A stretch of DNA of 64,000 bases. Source: Siphonodentalium dalli (lineage: Eukaryota > Mollusca > Scaphopoda > Gadilida > Siphonodentaliidae). Below are positions 33,750 to 45,203 of this stretch, in pieces. The position numbers and the translations under genes are program-made. The DNA lies in contig CP136063.1 in assembly GCA_032622095.1 (NCBI GenBank), positions 41,576,106 through 41,640,105 on the forward strand, written 5' to 3'. The notes under the pieces are model-generated. The model did not search any database. It had not been told where the DNA came from and saw only the letters and a program-made list of their open reading frames with translations. Each line of letters opens with the position of its first letter. Position 1 is the first letter of the stretch.

Positions 33750-35966
33750 TCCAAAACAATAAACGACGCGGACGAAGACTTTTTGAACAACGATGCATTT
33801 GATTTCGACGAGGAATTTGAAGTTACCACGAAAAAAACTGGTAAACAAACGGAGACTCATGCCGTAAAAGTGTTCAGGTTTAGTGGTAAGTAAATCTATT
33901 TACATATAGCTAGTTTATCGCCAGCACATATATATTACTCATATATTATATATAGTATATAGGTGCATGTAAATGCGTAGATATATGGTAAAAAACTGGG
34001 GCGATCGAGTGCATGCATGGGCTCTGGACACCGGCTTCCTAAAAAAATTAACAAATTAAAAGTGAACTGTGAATAAAAACTAATGTAACAATAATATTAG
34101 TAATTTAGTATCCATAATATTAATTGTCACTATATATATTGATTGAGATCAAATCAACTGGCCTATTGTTAATTACTAGTACTTTTGCTGAACTTTAATT
34201 ATTAAGTTATTTAATTACCGGTATATAAATTAAAACAATTATATTGAAATAAATATGATTTTGGAGGCCATATATAAGTTACGGTTTATTACTAAATATA
34301 TCAGCCTACAAAAATTATCAACAGCCTATAGTATAATTATAACATCAATCGATCTACCGTATTAGATGTTAGCTCGATCGAGATGATCGAACCCACTATA
34401 TATTAAACAGGATACTTATACCGGTATCGATCATACATAAAAACAAAAATTCATACCGGTACATTCATGGTCAAATGTGATCACTTAATTAGTACTAAGA
34501 AAGAGATTTACCGGTATATGCATATATATATGTATATGTCTATCCAAGATTAATATTCACTGTCCATCTAGATATTAAATTGATTTTATTCTTTGTAGAT
34601 GACCGACAAGAACTGAATGAAATCATGGAGATCATGACCAGTGCCAAGCTCGGTATAAAAAAGGCTGTGAGAGAGTATCTCAAAACATCAGAGAATGCGG
34701 GTCGAGGGAAGCTAAAGAAATTCCCTTCACAAAAAGTCAAGGGAGATTCATCAGATGATGAGGTTAGTGTAATTCTGTGTTTTTTGCTATTATTTGTATA
34801 CATGTAGTTCTCCATCCATATATATATAATACCACAATGCGGTAATCAAGCCCTCCCCAGTTAACCTTACTCCTCGATCTCCTGGTACTAGTGCTGAAGG
34901 GGTCACTTTCACCAAAAAAAGTGCTAAAGGGTACACATGATTTGAAAATGTACTGAAGGGTACACATGGTTTGAAATGTCGTTCTAAATGACGTTTAGTT
35001 TTCGTATCTGCCATGATTTATGTTAGAGAATAATTGTTTACGTTCCAATGAACATTAAAATGAACTTAAAACAAACTGCTAGTGGGCGCCAGACTTTCAG
35101 AAACACAGTTTAAGTAAAGGTGTCTGTGACGATCACAAACCCTGTGTACCCTTCAGCACATTTTCAAACCCTGTGTACTCTTCAGCACTTTTTTTGGTGA
35201 GAGTGACCCCTTCAGCGGTACTAGTACCATACATACACACCTGCATATTAATATATCAATATATATACCGGTACCTGTATACTCAGACATGAATTAAGAA
35301 ACATTACAATTTGGCCATGTGACTCAATTTTAGGGAAATCAGAGGGTGCTCGACCAGGAATGAATCTGACTGAGATTCGAGAATTTGAAGGTACTGGTAG
35401 TTATGATTTTTCTTTTCTAGAGAATTAAAAGACTGTGATTCAGCCATCGCAATTAAATTTAAAAAAAGCATTTAAACTGGAAGTAACCCATTTGCAGCTG
35501 CATGTATGCCAATGAAAAATAGCAGCCAAACATGTATATATACGGCAAACAACTAACCAGTGCATTGCAAGGGATAAACTTGTCTAATTTCCGAGCTTTA
35601 AATAATCATTTGAACCATCTAACTGGATAAAAGTGGACTTGAGGAAAATGGACGCCTATCAATTCTTTTGTAGGAATCTTAAAATAATATGTTCCACAAT
35701 TCTTTTTTATTTCCCAAATCATTGGGTAATAATAATAAATTATATTCAATAGCCGTACTCTGTTTTTGTGAGTATTATTTAAACAACTACGCAAAGGAAT
35801 GAACTAACTCAATCTATATTTTCTTTCAGAAGTGGTTATGCACTACTTTCCGCATAAAAAACCTGCGGATGTACGATACTATATGTGCCAAAAGCTAAGG
35901 AATGCTCTAAAAACAGAACAACGGCGATCGATGACAAAGCTGGGAGCTGATAATTCAACTAATTAA
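33750..35966 (+). CDS. Unknown four-exon gene inside the 6.57-kb element
   Basis: Predicted exons: ~33,750-33,885 (acidic, DADEDFLNNDAFDFDEEFEV, then KVFRFS; donor gtaagt); 34,599-34,762 after ctttgtag (DRQELNEIMEIMTSAKLGIK, REYLKTSE, ending SSDDE; donor gttagt); 35,345-35,390 after tcagag (GARPGMNLTEIREFE; donor gtactgg); 35,830-35,966 after tttctttcag (VVMHYFPHKKPADVRYYMCQ, KLRNALKTEQRRSM, stop TAA). Codon phases agree across all three junctions. The first exon's 5' end is not fixed, and an upstream exon is likely because no good ATG is seen. The product would be a charged, helical nuclear-type protein. No family recognised. Intron 2 contains a MITE (34,884-35,228). Confidence 0.5.
34884..35228. 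repeat. MITE in intron 2, arms about 90 bp
   Basis: GGTACTAGTGCTGAAGGGGTCACT at the left pairs with AGTGACCCCTTCAGCGGTACTAGTACC at the right; the arms also share (c)ttcagcac...gtgtaccctt blocks. No ORF. Confidence 0.85.
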
Positions 35967-36047
35967 AGATAGTGTATTTCTTCCGAGCCACGCGTACAAT
36001 TATAAAACATATAGGTCTAAAGACTACAAATAGCTCTTTTGTATATA

Positions 36048-36223
36048 CAGTAATGCCCTAATTAATCGACTCCATAACCACAGCAGAATTATGGGAAACT
36101 TTTCAGGATTTAGTCGGAAATATGGCTTGTTGCCATTCATCGGAAAGCTCTCGCTAACTAAATCCTGAAAAGTTACCCATAATTCTGCTGTAGTTAAAGA
36201 GTCGATTACTTAGGGCATTACTG
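36048..36223. repeat. MITE with TA target site, Tc1/mariner style
   Basis: TA-CAGTAATGCCCTAATTAATCG...TTAGGGCATTACTG-TA. Arms of about 70 bp include the paired cagcagaattatggg and cttttcaggatttagt blocks. The 176-bp size and flanking TA fit a Tc1/mariner-derived MITE. Confidence 0.88.
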
Positions 36224-37079
36224 TACAACACAGAAAAACTAATAACAGATTTGGTAGACAATTCGTCCATAAAGGATAATAAAGCCGTTTATTCCTGATG
36301 CATGACATGGGTCCATCGATTAATAGTAACTATTATTTTTATCACTAATGTTTTACACCCCAGAATCCATCTTACAAAAAGCTTTCTACAAGGGATACAC
36401 TATCTTTAATGATTTTTGGTGTAATTATAATGTCATTTACCTTATAAAAGGTACTCAGTCCGATCAGACCCCCATAAATTACTATTTCTTTGGCTTCGGG
36501 TGTAAAAAATAATTGATTCGAGTCGAGGAACCTACCCATCAACTCTCAGAGTGATCAGATATCAGTTTTTGAAGTTTTGTTATTTCTATTGTTTCTGGCC
36601 CAGAACACTCCGTCAAAAGGATGTTCTCGGTCAAAATTGCGTTTGCCGCCAACATATTCCTAACAATAGCAATTAACACCTAATTAGCGACTCTGGAAAG
36701 GGGTCTTTGATTCATATTTATTATTTTATACCCAACAGACTATATAATAGACCATCTTTAATTGTTATTTGAAATATATAATTGTTATTCTGAAAATGAA
36801 TATCTAACAGAATTTGCTGTCTGTTTTAGTCTCAAGTTTACTCCTAACCCCATGCCCATCTTGCATTTGATTTTTTTGTTTACAGTTGTGACATTTATAT
36901 TTAAGATATACAGCATACTGAATCACAATTAATCTAGGTGGCTAGTATTGGCAATAATCATGAGGAAAAGAAGTGAAAATTTCTATTATTGTTCTGCGGT
37001 ATAACCACAATAGTTGCCCTGTAGTCAACAAAGATGTAAGTTACTATCCTTTTATCGTGCTAAACCATGTTAATTAATA
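36224..37079. other. Non-coding, with a small TTAA-MITE fragment
   Basis: No gene seen. A piece near 36,693-36,755 (ggaaaggggtctttgattca, attattttataccca, accatctttaa) is a TTAA-family remnant. Confidence 0.5.
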
Positions 37080-37419
37080 CCGCGGTGTTGCATCGGGGTT
37101 TTTGGTTGTTGTACACCACGGTTCATCTACATTGGTGTACCACGGTACTTTTATCATGGTATACCGTGGTATTTTTATCGTGGTGTACCATGGTTCTTGT
37201 ACCGTGGTACACCATGGTAAAAATACCGTGGTAAACCACGGTATTTTTTACCGTGGTACACCACGGTATTTTTTACCGTGGTGTACCGTGGTACATTTAC
37301 CGTGGTACACCATGGTAAAAGTACCGCGGTACACCAAGGTAAATATACCGTGGTGTACCACGACCAAAACACCCCGGTGCAGCACCGCGGTATTTTTATC
37401 ATGGTTTACCGTGGTACAT
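37080..37419. repeat. Right ACC-GGT dyad array
   Basis: Repeats of accgtggt(a/g)taccacgg spaced by tttt(t)a or aaaata, the inverse partner of the array at 30,871. Open frames on both strands here are repeat artefacts. Confidence 0.85.
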
Positions 37420-37430
37420 TTTTATAAGGG

Positions 37431-37906
37431 TCGAGATACAACAACGAGTTACTACACGTCATCAGCTATTGTTGTGCTGCCTCGATACTATCGCTGAGGA
37501 ACTTATTCTGGGAACATATACTCAACAAGTTTGGCATAACTACATTTAGGTACATGGAATCTCGTGACGAATTGTCTCTCTGCGCCTTCCTCATAGGGAG
37601 CGAAATAATCAACCCTCCTGATGCCGTAACTCTGTTTATGGAACAAATTATTCTAGATTCTGCTGTATATATCCTTATAATGTGCCAGATTATTCGCGGT
37701 TTTTCATACTAAATGTTCAACCAATTGACTGTGATACCATGTCCCGCGCATATGGACGAGGAAAGTGAAACGCTTTATTTTAGAGACTGGCAGCGTCCAT
37801 GCTTGGTGATATCATAAACTTTACACATTAACTGTATATATGTTCATGCATGTCCATATTCTTCTCCAAACAAATGGAGGTATAAAATAAATAATAATAA
37901 TAATAA
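37431..37906 (+). pseudogene. LINE ORF2 C-terminal end, second part, and 3' UTR
   Basis: Frame resumes with RYNNELLHVISYCC, FWEHILNKFGITTFRY, SRDELSLCAFLIGSE and ends near 37,710. The non-coding tail ends in (AAT)n. It is the continuation of 30,405-30,859. Confidence 0.55.
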
Positions 37907-38332
37907 TACCAGATAGAAGACGTCACACATACAGAGTATAGCACCTAGTGAATACAGCACCAGCAGTTAATGCACCAGTGACATTAATCAGCTACAGATG
38001 ATTATGATGCCAACAACAACAACAACAAGTGCGAATACATTAACACATGTCATGTATCACACTCGTGTGAGCTATCCCCTATATGGATTTGTTATGAACA
38101 ATAAAACGTAGTTGCAGCCGACAAGATTATTGTCGACAATAAACACATTATGTTCTTTGTTCCTTAGAAAGAACACTACAAAATCTGGTTTCGTAGAAAG
38201 GATATATATATTGGGCGATATCTAGAGCCTAGTTGCCTAACATGCAGTTGATCCTTGTGGTAGATTTCGGCCACCCAAATTTATGTTTTAGTTTAGTTTA
38301 GTGGGGACACACTAATAGTTGTAGTCCGAGCC
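37907..38332 (+). repeat. 423-bp direct repeat, right copy
   Basis: Copy of 29,963-30,385 with one extra CAA and a few substitutions. It runs on into the complete GGGACACAC MITE, whereas the left copy stops inside it, so this is the undisturbed side of the target. Confidence 0.9.
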
Positions 38333-38891
38333 CAGTAAAAGGTGTAGTTGAGATTTTCAATTTCGTTTATTGTCGATAATATAATTCCAATAATGATGAG
38401 TTTTGGCAAACTCCATACAGCGCCCTCTACGCCATCGCTGCGATATATCACTGCCACAATGAGTGTACTTTGCAGACGATAAATATATTTTTACATATCG
38501 TCGCGGAACTGTATTTATTACTATTAAGTCACCTATTATCTTGTTTTGACCGCCAATTTTTTTTTAAAGTTTGCAATAATGGTAATTCTTTCGGTATTGA
38601 TAAGAACAATATGAACTGAGCCAGGCATAGACAATTTTAATCCTAAAACATAAGAACTAAAAACACGTAAGAATTCCTTACCAATTAATGTCATTATGGC
38701 AGTGGTATCTCAGCGGAGCGATGGGAGATAACTCTGCCTGGAGTTTGGAGTTTTGGTTTGTGGTAAGCTATGCCAATTACAAATAAAAGAAATTGAAAGT
38801 TAATTTGTAAGTCTTATATTTCAACTTTTATCGACATTTTACTACACATGTTACTGGGCTCGGACTCGGACTACAACTATTAGTGTGTCCC
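38304..38891. repeat. MITE with GGGACACAC ends
   Basis: GGGACACACTAATAGTTGTA at the left and TACAACTATTAGTGTGTCCC at the right, then gtccgagcccagtaa paired with ttactgggctcggac. 588 bp, no ORF, no clear target duplication. Confidence 0.88.
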
Positions 38892-38944
38892 TTTCAATGT
38901 GAACATAACATATTTCAATCCAAATAGCATACCGGTACTGGTAA

Positions 38945-39281
38945 TTAAAGGTGGTCTATCTTGTGGTGCCCATGCCAGAGTGAGATATACGGGTTGTCAA
39001 AAGTTTGGAACTATTGTTATCCAATATGAGATCCCTACAGTTCTCATCAACCATTTGTCCATGCAGTATGCCTAGCCTATATATAGGCTTGTTTGTGACA
39101 ATCTTCTAACATATATAGCTGAAATACGTGTGTACATCAAATTGTAAACGAAGAACCACTACACTAATGGATCATAATGTGTTGAATTTAGTTTCCTGAC
39201 ATGAGTCTTCTATTCATATATAATGTTCTATACCATGGTAACTATATATCACATGTTTACAAAGATATGGACCATCTTTAA
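38945..39281. repeat. Small TTAA MITE, related ends
   Basis: TTAAAGGTGGTCTATCTTG at the left, CAAAGATATGGACCATCTTTAA at the right, 337 bp. The ends resemble the main TTAA family but the interior differs. It shares TTAA (39,278-39,281) with the next copy. Confidence 0.75.
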
Positions 39282-39805
39282 AGATGGATTATCTCTTTAA
39301 ATAATTTTTTTTAAATAGTTGCGTCGGTATACAAAAATAAATATGAACTGAAGACCTCTGTCCGGAAAAGCTTCTATCAATTAATATTGATTTTATTTCG
39401 AATATTTAATCGGGGCCGTTTATGTGTCTATTTTTAGAACAGACCATTCGGATGATACCATATTGCGACATAGAGCACTGGGCTGTTCCTATGGATACGC
39501 ACCGAAAGTCAAATGTCCCAGATTGATTGTTTGTATTGTTTTGTTCCATAGTTATAAGCGATAGTGAGTATAATTAACGTATATTTGTGACAAAATTGTA
39601 CAATAAAATTTCTGGTCTCTGTTAACAGTAACCAATATTGTTCGTTAGCTAAACAACTACACCTTTTTAGACTAGAAAATATTCGAAATAAAATTGATAT
39701 TAATCGATAGAAGCATTTCTGGACAGGAGTCTTCTATTCAGATCTAATATTTTATACCCCGGTAACTATATAAAACATGTTTACAAAGAGATAATCCACC
39801 TTTAA
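39278..39805 (-). repeat. TTAA-family MITE, reversed
   Basis: TTAAAGATGGATTATCTC...GAGATAATCCACCTTTAA, about 528 bp, in reverse orientation. Confidence 0.9.
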
Positions 39806-39816
39806 ACTAAACTGTA

Positions 39817-40720
39817 TTAAAGATGGTCTATCTCTTGTAAACCTGTGCTATATAGTTACCCTGGTATAAAATAGTAGATATGAATGAAGACTTCTGTCTG
39901 GAAATGCATACCGGGGTATAAAATATTAGATCTGAATCGAAGACTCCTGTCCTGAAATGCTTCTATCGATTAATATTAATTTTATTTCGATAATTTTCTA
40001 GTCTAAAACGGTGTGGTTGTTTAGCTAACGAAAAATAGTGGTTACTGTTAACAGAGACCATAAATTTCTTGTGTAATTTTGTCACAAATAAACGTTAATC
40101 ATACTCATTATCGCTTATAAATATGGAATAAAACAACACAGGCAATCAATCTGGGACATTTGACGTTCGGTACGTAGCCATAGGAGCAGCCTAATGCTCT
40201 ATATCACTATATGGTATCACCCGAATGGTCTGTTTCAAAATAGACAAATAAACTGGCCCAATGAAATATTCGAAATAAAATCAATATTAATTGGCAGAAT
40301 CCTATCCGGGCAGGGGTCTTTAGTTCATATTTATTATTTTATACCCACGCAACTATTTCAAGATTGTTATTTAAAGAGATAATCCATCTTTAATTAGACT
40401 CATTATCGCTCATAACTATATGTATGGAATAAAACAATACAATCAATCAATTTGGGACACTTGGTGTTCAGTACGTAGCTATATGAACAGCATAATGCTC
40501 TCCATCGATATATGGTATCACCAGAATGGTCTGTTCTAAAAATAGACCAATAAAGTGTCCCAATAAATCATCTCATTTCATAATAAAATATTCGAAATAA
40601 AATCAATATTAATTGATAGAAGCCTTCCTGGACAGGGGTCTTCAGTTCATATTTATTATTTTATACCCACGCAACTGTTTCTAATTTCTCATTTAAAGAG
40701 ATACCTGTAATCCATCTTTA
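39817..40720 (+). repeat. Cluster of three TTAA-family MITE pieces
   Basis: 39,817-39,910 left end only; about 39,911-40,393 lacking the outer left end but with GATAATCCATCTTTAA; 40,394-40,720 right half only, ending AATCCATCTTTA. Repeated insertion or recombination at one site. Confidence 0.8.
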
Positions 40721-41720
40721 GAGAGCGAGGCATTTCTCCTCTCTTTATAAAACGTCTGGATGGTTGGTTCAAGAACCAAACCTTCAATGTGCGTTGGGGG
40801 TCCTCTGAGTCCTCTTTCTTTCGCCCTTGCAGTGGAGTTAAGAAGGGAATTGTTCTCAGTCCTCCTTTGTTTGTCGTTTCGGTCGACTGGATCTCATGAG
40901 AATTAAACAAGACATACATCGGATGTGTTGTCGGTGGTCATTAATCATCTGAGTTACGCAGACGACATGTGTTTAATTTGTCCTTTCCACATGGGAACGC
41001 GTCGTCTCTTAAATGTTTGTGAGGCCCGAGCAGCCAACATCAACCTTATTTACAACACTAATAAACTGTTGCAATGGTTTTACTATCCGGATATCTTGAT
41101 ATAAATAACTTAGCGAGGATAGCTTTGCACGATGTTGAGATCAAGTTCGTCCCCTCTTGTAAATATTTCGGACACATTTTAACAAATGAGTTGTCGGACA
41201 ATCACGATAAACAACGACAATACAGGACTATTACGCAATATAATACGCAAATTCGCTAGATGTTCACCACTAGAAAAAAAATCCTATTTCAAAGATTTGT
41301 GTATTCTATTTCAAAGATTTGTGTATCCACTCTACTGTTTTCATCTTTGGACTAATTATACAAAAAAGAGAAGAGAATATGAATAAATTATCGGTCTGCT
41401 ACAACAATGCATACAGCATGTTGTTAGTGAAGTACGATAGATCATGGAGTGCAAGTGGGATGTTCGTGTCTGACCGCACACTATATGTTGTGTAAACATG
41501 TGTAGTTTTTCTCTTCAATTATATTATATCATCTATTTATAAACCTGATTTGAAATTTACCTCTCAACTATTCAGAAACTGGAATAATCTTTTATTTTGT
41601 ATACCTAATATAACGATTGCAAGTGCTGACATTCTGTGTAAATATATGGGGACTTGTATTTATATAGCACCTTAATTTGTAATAAGCATAGTATGCCTGA
41701 AATAAAATAATGTATAGTAT
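40721..41720 (+). pseudogene. LINE reverse transcriptase fragment
   Basis: Broken frames carry RT motifs of a LINE. FFRPCSGVKKGIVLSPPLF (motif B region) lies near 40,820-40,875 and LSYADDMCLICPFHMG (motif C, YADD) near 40,950-40,998. The 41,074-41,259 frame has VLLSGYLDINNLARIALHDV and FVPSCKYFGHIL, the usual thumb-proximal region, followed by KFARCSPLEKK. Stops and shifts are frequent. It ends in an aataaaat-type tail near 41,705 and a T-run. The pattern is that of common lophotrochozoan LINE RTs; clade not assigned. Confidence 0.65.
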
Positions 41721-43411
41721 ATTTGCTCCTTTTTTTTTTTTTTATTTAATTGGCTGAAAATTGGCCAACAACATTCAGAAATAGGCAACAAAATGAACAA
41801 AGAATTTCCCGGCGGCTGTGAACCTTGATCTCCTCAAGAAAATCGACGACTAGAGTAATATCGACAAAGCTACCCACGTAGGCCTGTCGCGTGGTGATAG
41901 ATGATTTGTCTCACGCAATGCATCGCACTGCGTCTCGTAGGCTGAGTCAATAAAAGGTTCTGTTATTTGATACCAACATTTTCATCGGCGTTGTAGATTC
42001 TACTATTAATTTTGTCTGATGTGGCCCGCCAACTGATTGTTTTCATGTTTTGCACTCGAAATGATGAAATTTTATACCAAATTACGCACCGCATATAACC
42101 AGGAGAACAGCTATGACTTGGACCCTGTGAATATTCGATTCGATACCGTTGGAAATTTTCTCGATTAAATATTCAGACTGAAAGCTTCTAAGTTCTATTC
42201 TAACAGGACCAAGACTTTCACAGATCTCACTGTGCGCTCAAACTAAGGAGTTTTGTTTACCAATTGCTATACTTGCACTTCTCAACGGCATACCTACCGC
42301 ATCACTAATTTGTTCCAGGCGTACATCAATGCGTAAGTTTCTTATATATATTAATGGCACATACATGTATGCAACTAGTCAGACTCCGACCTGGTAATAT
42401 TGCTAATGCAATACAGGTCGAACCGCCCTGGCGCTTCAGCATGGGCGGGTAGCTAATTTTTTAAATACACTTAATTTTAAGAATCAACTAACACAGTCAT
42501 TATATGAATGTTAACAATAAATTACAATATTGCAATTTATATTAGCTCTGGCACCTACCAGAACGTGTGTATAATTCCGTAATTATTGAATCCAAAAATC
42601 CTGTCGGAAAACATGTTGACAAAACGTTGTTGAATGGCCGAAAGTAGGAGGAGCTAACATATCGCATGACTATGTGTATCTCGTGCAAATTTCACGCATG
42701 GCAATGTCACCGAACATGATTCTGCAATCCGCATGACTGTTTCAGGAAGTTAACAGTACGCATGTGTAACAAATTGGAGTTGGTCAGTTGTAAAAACTAC
42801 ACGCATGCGCAGATTGTAGTTACCCTCAACTTTAATTGTATCGGGCTACCTGAATTGTACACTCAGTGTGAATGCATGTGATTACCTTGACGCGTGCACT
42901 GGGGAACTCACAGGGGAAATCATGAAATGGTGGGTTACATGCAATGATCGACGAACACACGGCATGTCAGTGTTTACGTTCTGTTATTTGTCGGATTTTA
43001 AGGATAAATGACACGTAGGTGAGTGGATGGTTTCACACTGATATTAGTATTTAGTTGATAAATACATGTGCGTTGGTCATAATTGTTACTTTTATTGAAA
43101 ATATACTCGCCCATAGCTTCATTGATCGCCGATGGAACTTACCTACTAGTAGTATGCAACGTGCAAACGTTCCGCAACTGATTTACATGACAATTGACAT
43201 GTGACCCATTGTGGCTAATAGTAATACTGATTAGTCACTAGTAAACTAAACCAGTAGGAACCTCTAATCGGTTCTGGGAAATGTGAAAAATCAGCTACAA
43301 TATTCATCTATCCTACCTGAATTCAGCTACCCTATTATATTATTTTGTACATCGGGTAAATGTTATGCAATGCAACAAAAATGATCAAAATTGCATCGCA
43401 ATTAGATTACT
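41721..43411. other. No gene recognised
   Basis: Starts with a long T-run (about 41,729-41,742) and has no ORF with recognisable motifs. No tRNA or array structure was seen. Confidence 0.45.
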
Positions 43412-44196
43412 TTAGATCATGGCATGAATCTCTACTCTGGTTAATTAACGGAACTTAACGCCCGTAGATATCATATTCCACCAGTACAAAACCTTGGGAA
43501 CTTTTTGAAGTTTTGACAGGGTTGAAAATACAACGCAGAGAGTATATTTCTTAATTGGTATCTGTTCCTTAAAGTGATGTGAAACACTCATGAAAGATAG
43601 GGTGATGAGATAGAAATGTAGAATAATCTTACTCAAAGTAGTTATTTTTTGGGAATATAAATGCAAATTTACAACACGCACCATAATTCATATATATCAA
43701 TTAAATTCAATGACTCTCGGTGGTAAAATAATTTGCGTTCGTTTATCGCCATTTGTTGGTTCCCGAATCGAGATGTAAATATTTACAATTGCGCGTTGTT
43801 CAGCTGATGTTTTCTATGGAGTGTGGTCGATTTCGTTGAATTTTTTGGCTATGTTAGTAGAATTTCACATCACCCCAGTTGATGTAAACATATTTTTATT
43901 TCCAAATCCAAACAAATAACATAATATACAGATTGACATAACTATACAACATATAGGAGTTAATTTTGGAAATGAGGATCAGACAGCAAGCCCGAGGGCT
44001 TATATGAAGTCTTCTCCTCTTTGGCGACATGTCCCTTCCCCAATAAGTGAGGGAGGGGTATCGATCAGACGGGAAGGGATTGAAATAATGGTTTAGGAGA
44101 AGTGGAGATATATCACTAAATTTGAGTTAGGTATAGCATGATGTAGGGGGAGAGAGAGCGAGTTGATACAGCGCCTGAGTACTAACTTATTACTTT

Positions 44197-44360
44197 AATG
44201 GAGCAACGAACATCAAAGTTTGATGTCACATGCGTCACGACGGGAGGCTGGCGTTCAATCAGTTAAAGACAGTTAGTCCATAATATGTCTTTAACTGATT
44301 GAACGCCAGCCTCCCGTCGTGACGCATGTGACATCAAACTTTGATGTTCGTTGCTCCATT
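44197..44360. repeat. Perfect inverted repeat, 75-bp arms
   Basis: AATGGAGCAACGAACATC...GATGTTCGTTGCTCCATT with uninterrupted pairing through cgacgggaggctggcg and cagttaaagaca; the loop is about 14 bp. The minus-strand frame 44,291-44,503 over it is not credible as a gene. Confidence 0.95.
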
Positions 44361-45203
44361 ATTGCTAACACATTGTATGTAATATTTAACACCAATAATT
44401 TCTTATCTGCGTGCATATAAAACAATTGGACCGTCTTCACTACAACAAGTACCCAAAACAAGCGATACGCATGGATGATCAGTTGACTTGCCAGTGATTT
44501 CACATCCGAGATTATGACATCAAAACCACGTAGCCCTATAAATGGAAATTGAATTTGAATTATTTGAATATTATTTATTCATTTTCTGATTTACAATGTG
44601 CAGGTTGTTATTCGAATCGTTAATAGCAATGATTAAAATTCACATATCATTATTTGGAGCAATACAATTCTATAACCAACGTATTTATACGATCTCATTT
44701 CGGTCACTTGACAAACCCTGACAAAACCATGAAACATTTCATAATGATCCGTAAATCGGCGCGGTCTTCACACTTCACGCATGGGCTGGGTTGCTGACGC
44801 GGCGTTCAACACGCCTCTCACCGTGAATTATATAATAAAACTATCAGAATGGTTAATATATAAGAAATAGAAAATATCGTGAAGAACGTTTGTATAGAAA
44901 TTTTCAATAGCAGACGATATATATTGGTACAGGGAACATAAACCGAGCATTCGGAAACCGAAAGGACGGAACGTAAATATGGGCGACGAGATATCTCGTC
45001 GCCGGCGTGCAACGTACATGTACTTCACTGTAGGTGAAAATCCCAAATTAAATTGTCACGATTTAAGTGAATTTGTGAATGTTTTTGCTTTGCGTCACTT
45101 ACAATTTGTCCGGGGTAATTAATTGTATGTTTATTGCTATATCAGTCCAGGCATGCAATTTTGAGTTGGAGCATTCACCTACAGTTAAGTAGAACATGTA
45201 ACA

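Larger units (their letters stand above)
30860..37430. mobile_element. 6.57-kb inverted-repeat element with ACC-GGT dyad arrays
   Basis: Ends CCCTTATAAAAAAGTACC at 30,860 and the inverse GGTACATTTTTATAAGGG at 37,430. Both ends lead inward into arrays of near-palindromic ACC(A/G)(C/T)GGT dyads. It interrupts a LINE ORF, which defines it as an insertion. Flanks tc/tc allow at most a 2-bp target duplication. Inside are a predicted four-exon plus-strand gene, a divergent minus-strand ORF and several hairpin MITEs. No known transposase motif was recognised, so the superfamily is unassigned. Confidence 0.6.
30386..37906 (+). mobile_element. 5'-truncated LINE, split by a large insertion
   Basis: Two coding pieces of one LINE ORF2 C-terminus (30,405-30,859 and 37,431-37,720) are separated by the 6.57-kb element. 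The 3' end is (AAT)n at about 37,885-37,906, directly joined to the right 423-bp repeat. The truncated 5' end, simple-repeat tail and flanking direct repeats fit target-primed reverse transcription, with an unusually long target duplication. Confidence 0.65.

Noticed and set aside
30860-37430. CRISPR-like array from the regularly spaced ACC-GGT units
   Set aside because: The genome is clearly eukaryotic, and the units are short degenerate palindromes with no unique spacers.
37102-37497. 131-residue ORF at the right dyad array
   Set aside because: Low-complexity translation of the palindromic repeat (YHGSST, YRGIF); runs into LINE sequence in the wrong frame.
42360-42440. tRNA-like box B (ggttcgacctg on the minus strand)
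   Set aside because: No matching A-box at the right distance and no cloverleaf could be drawn.
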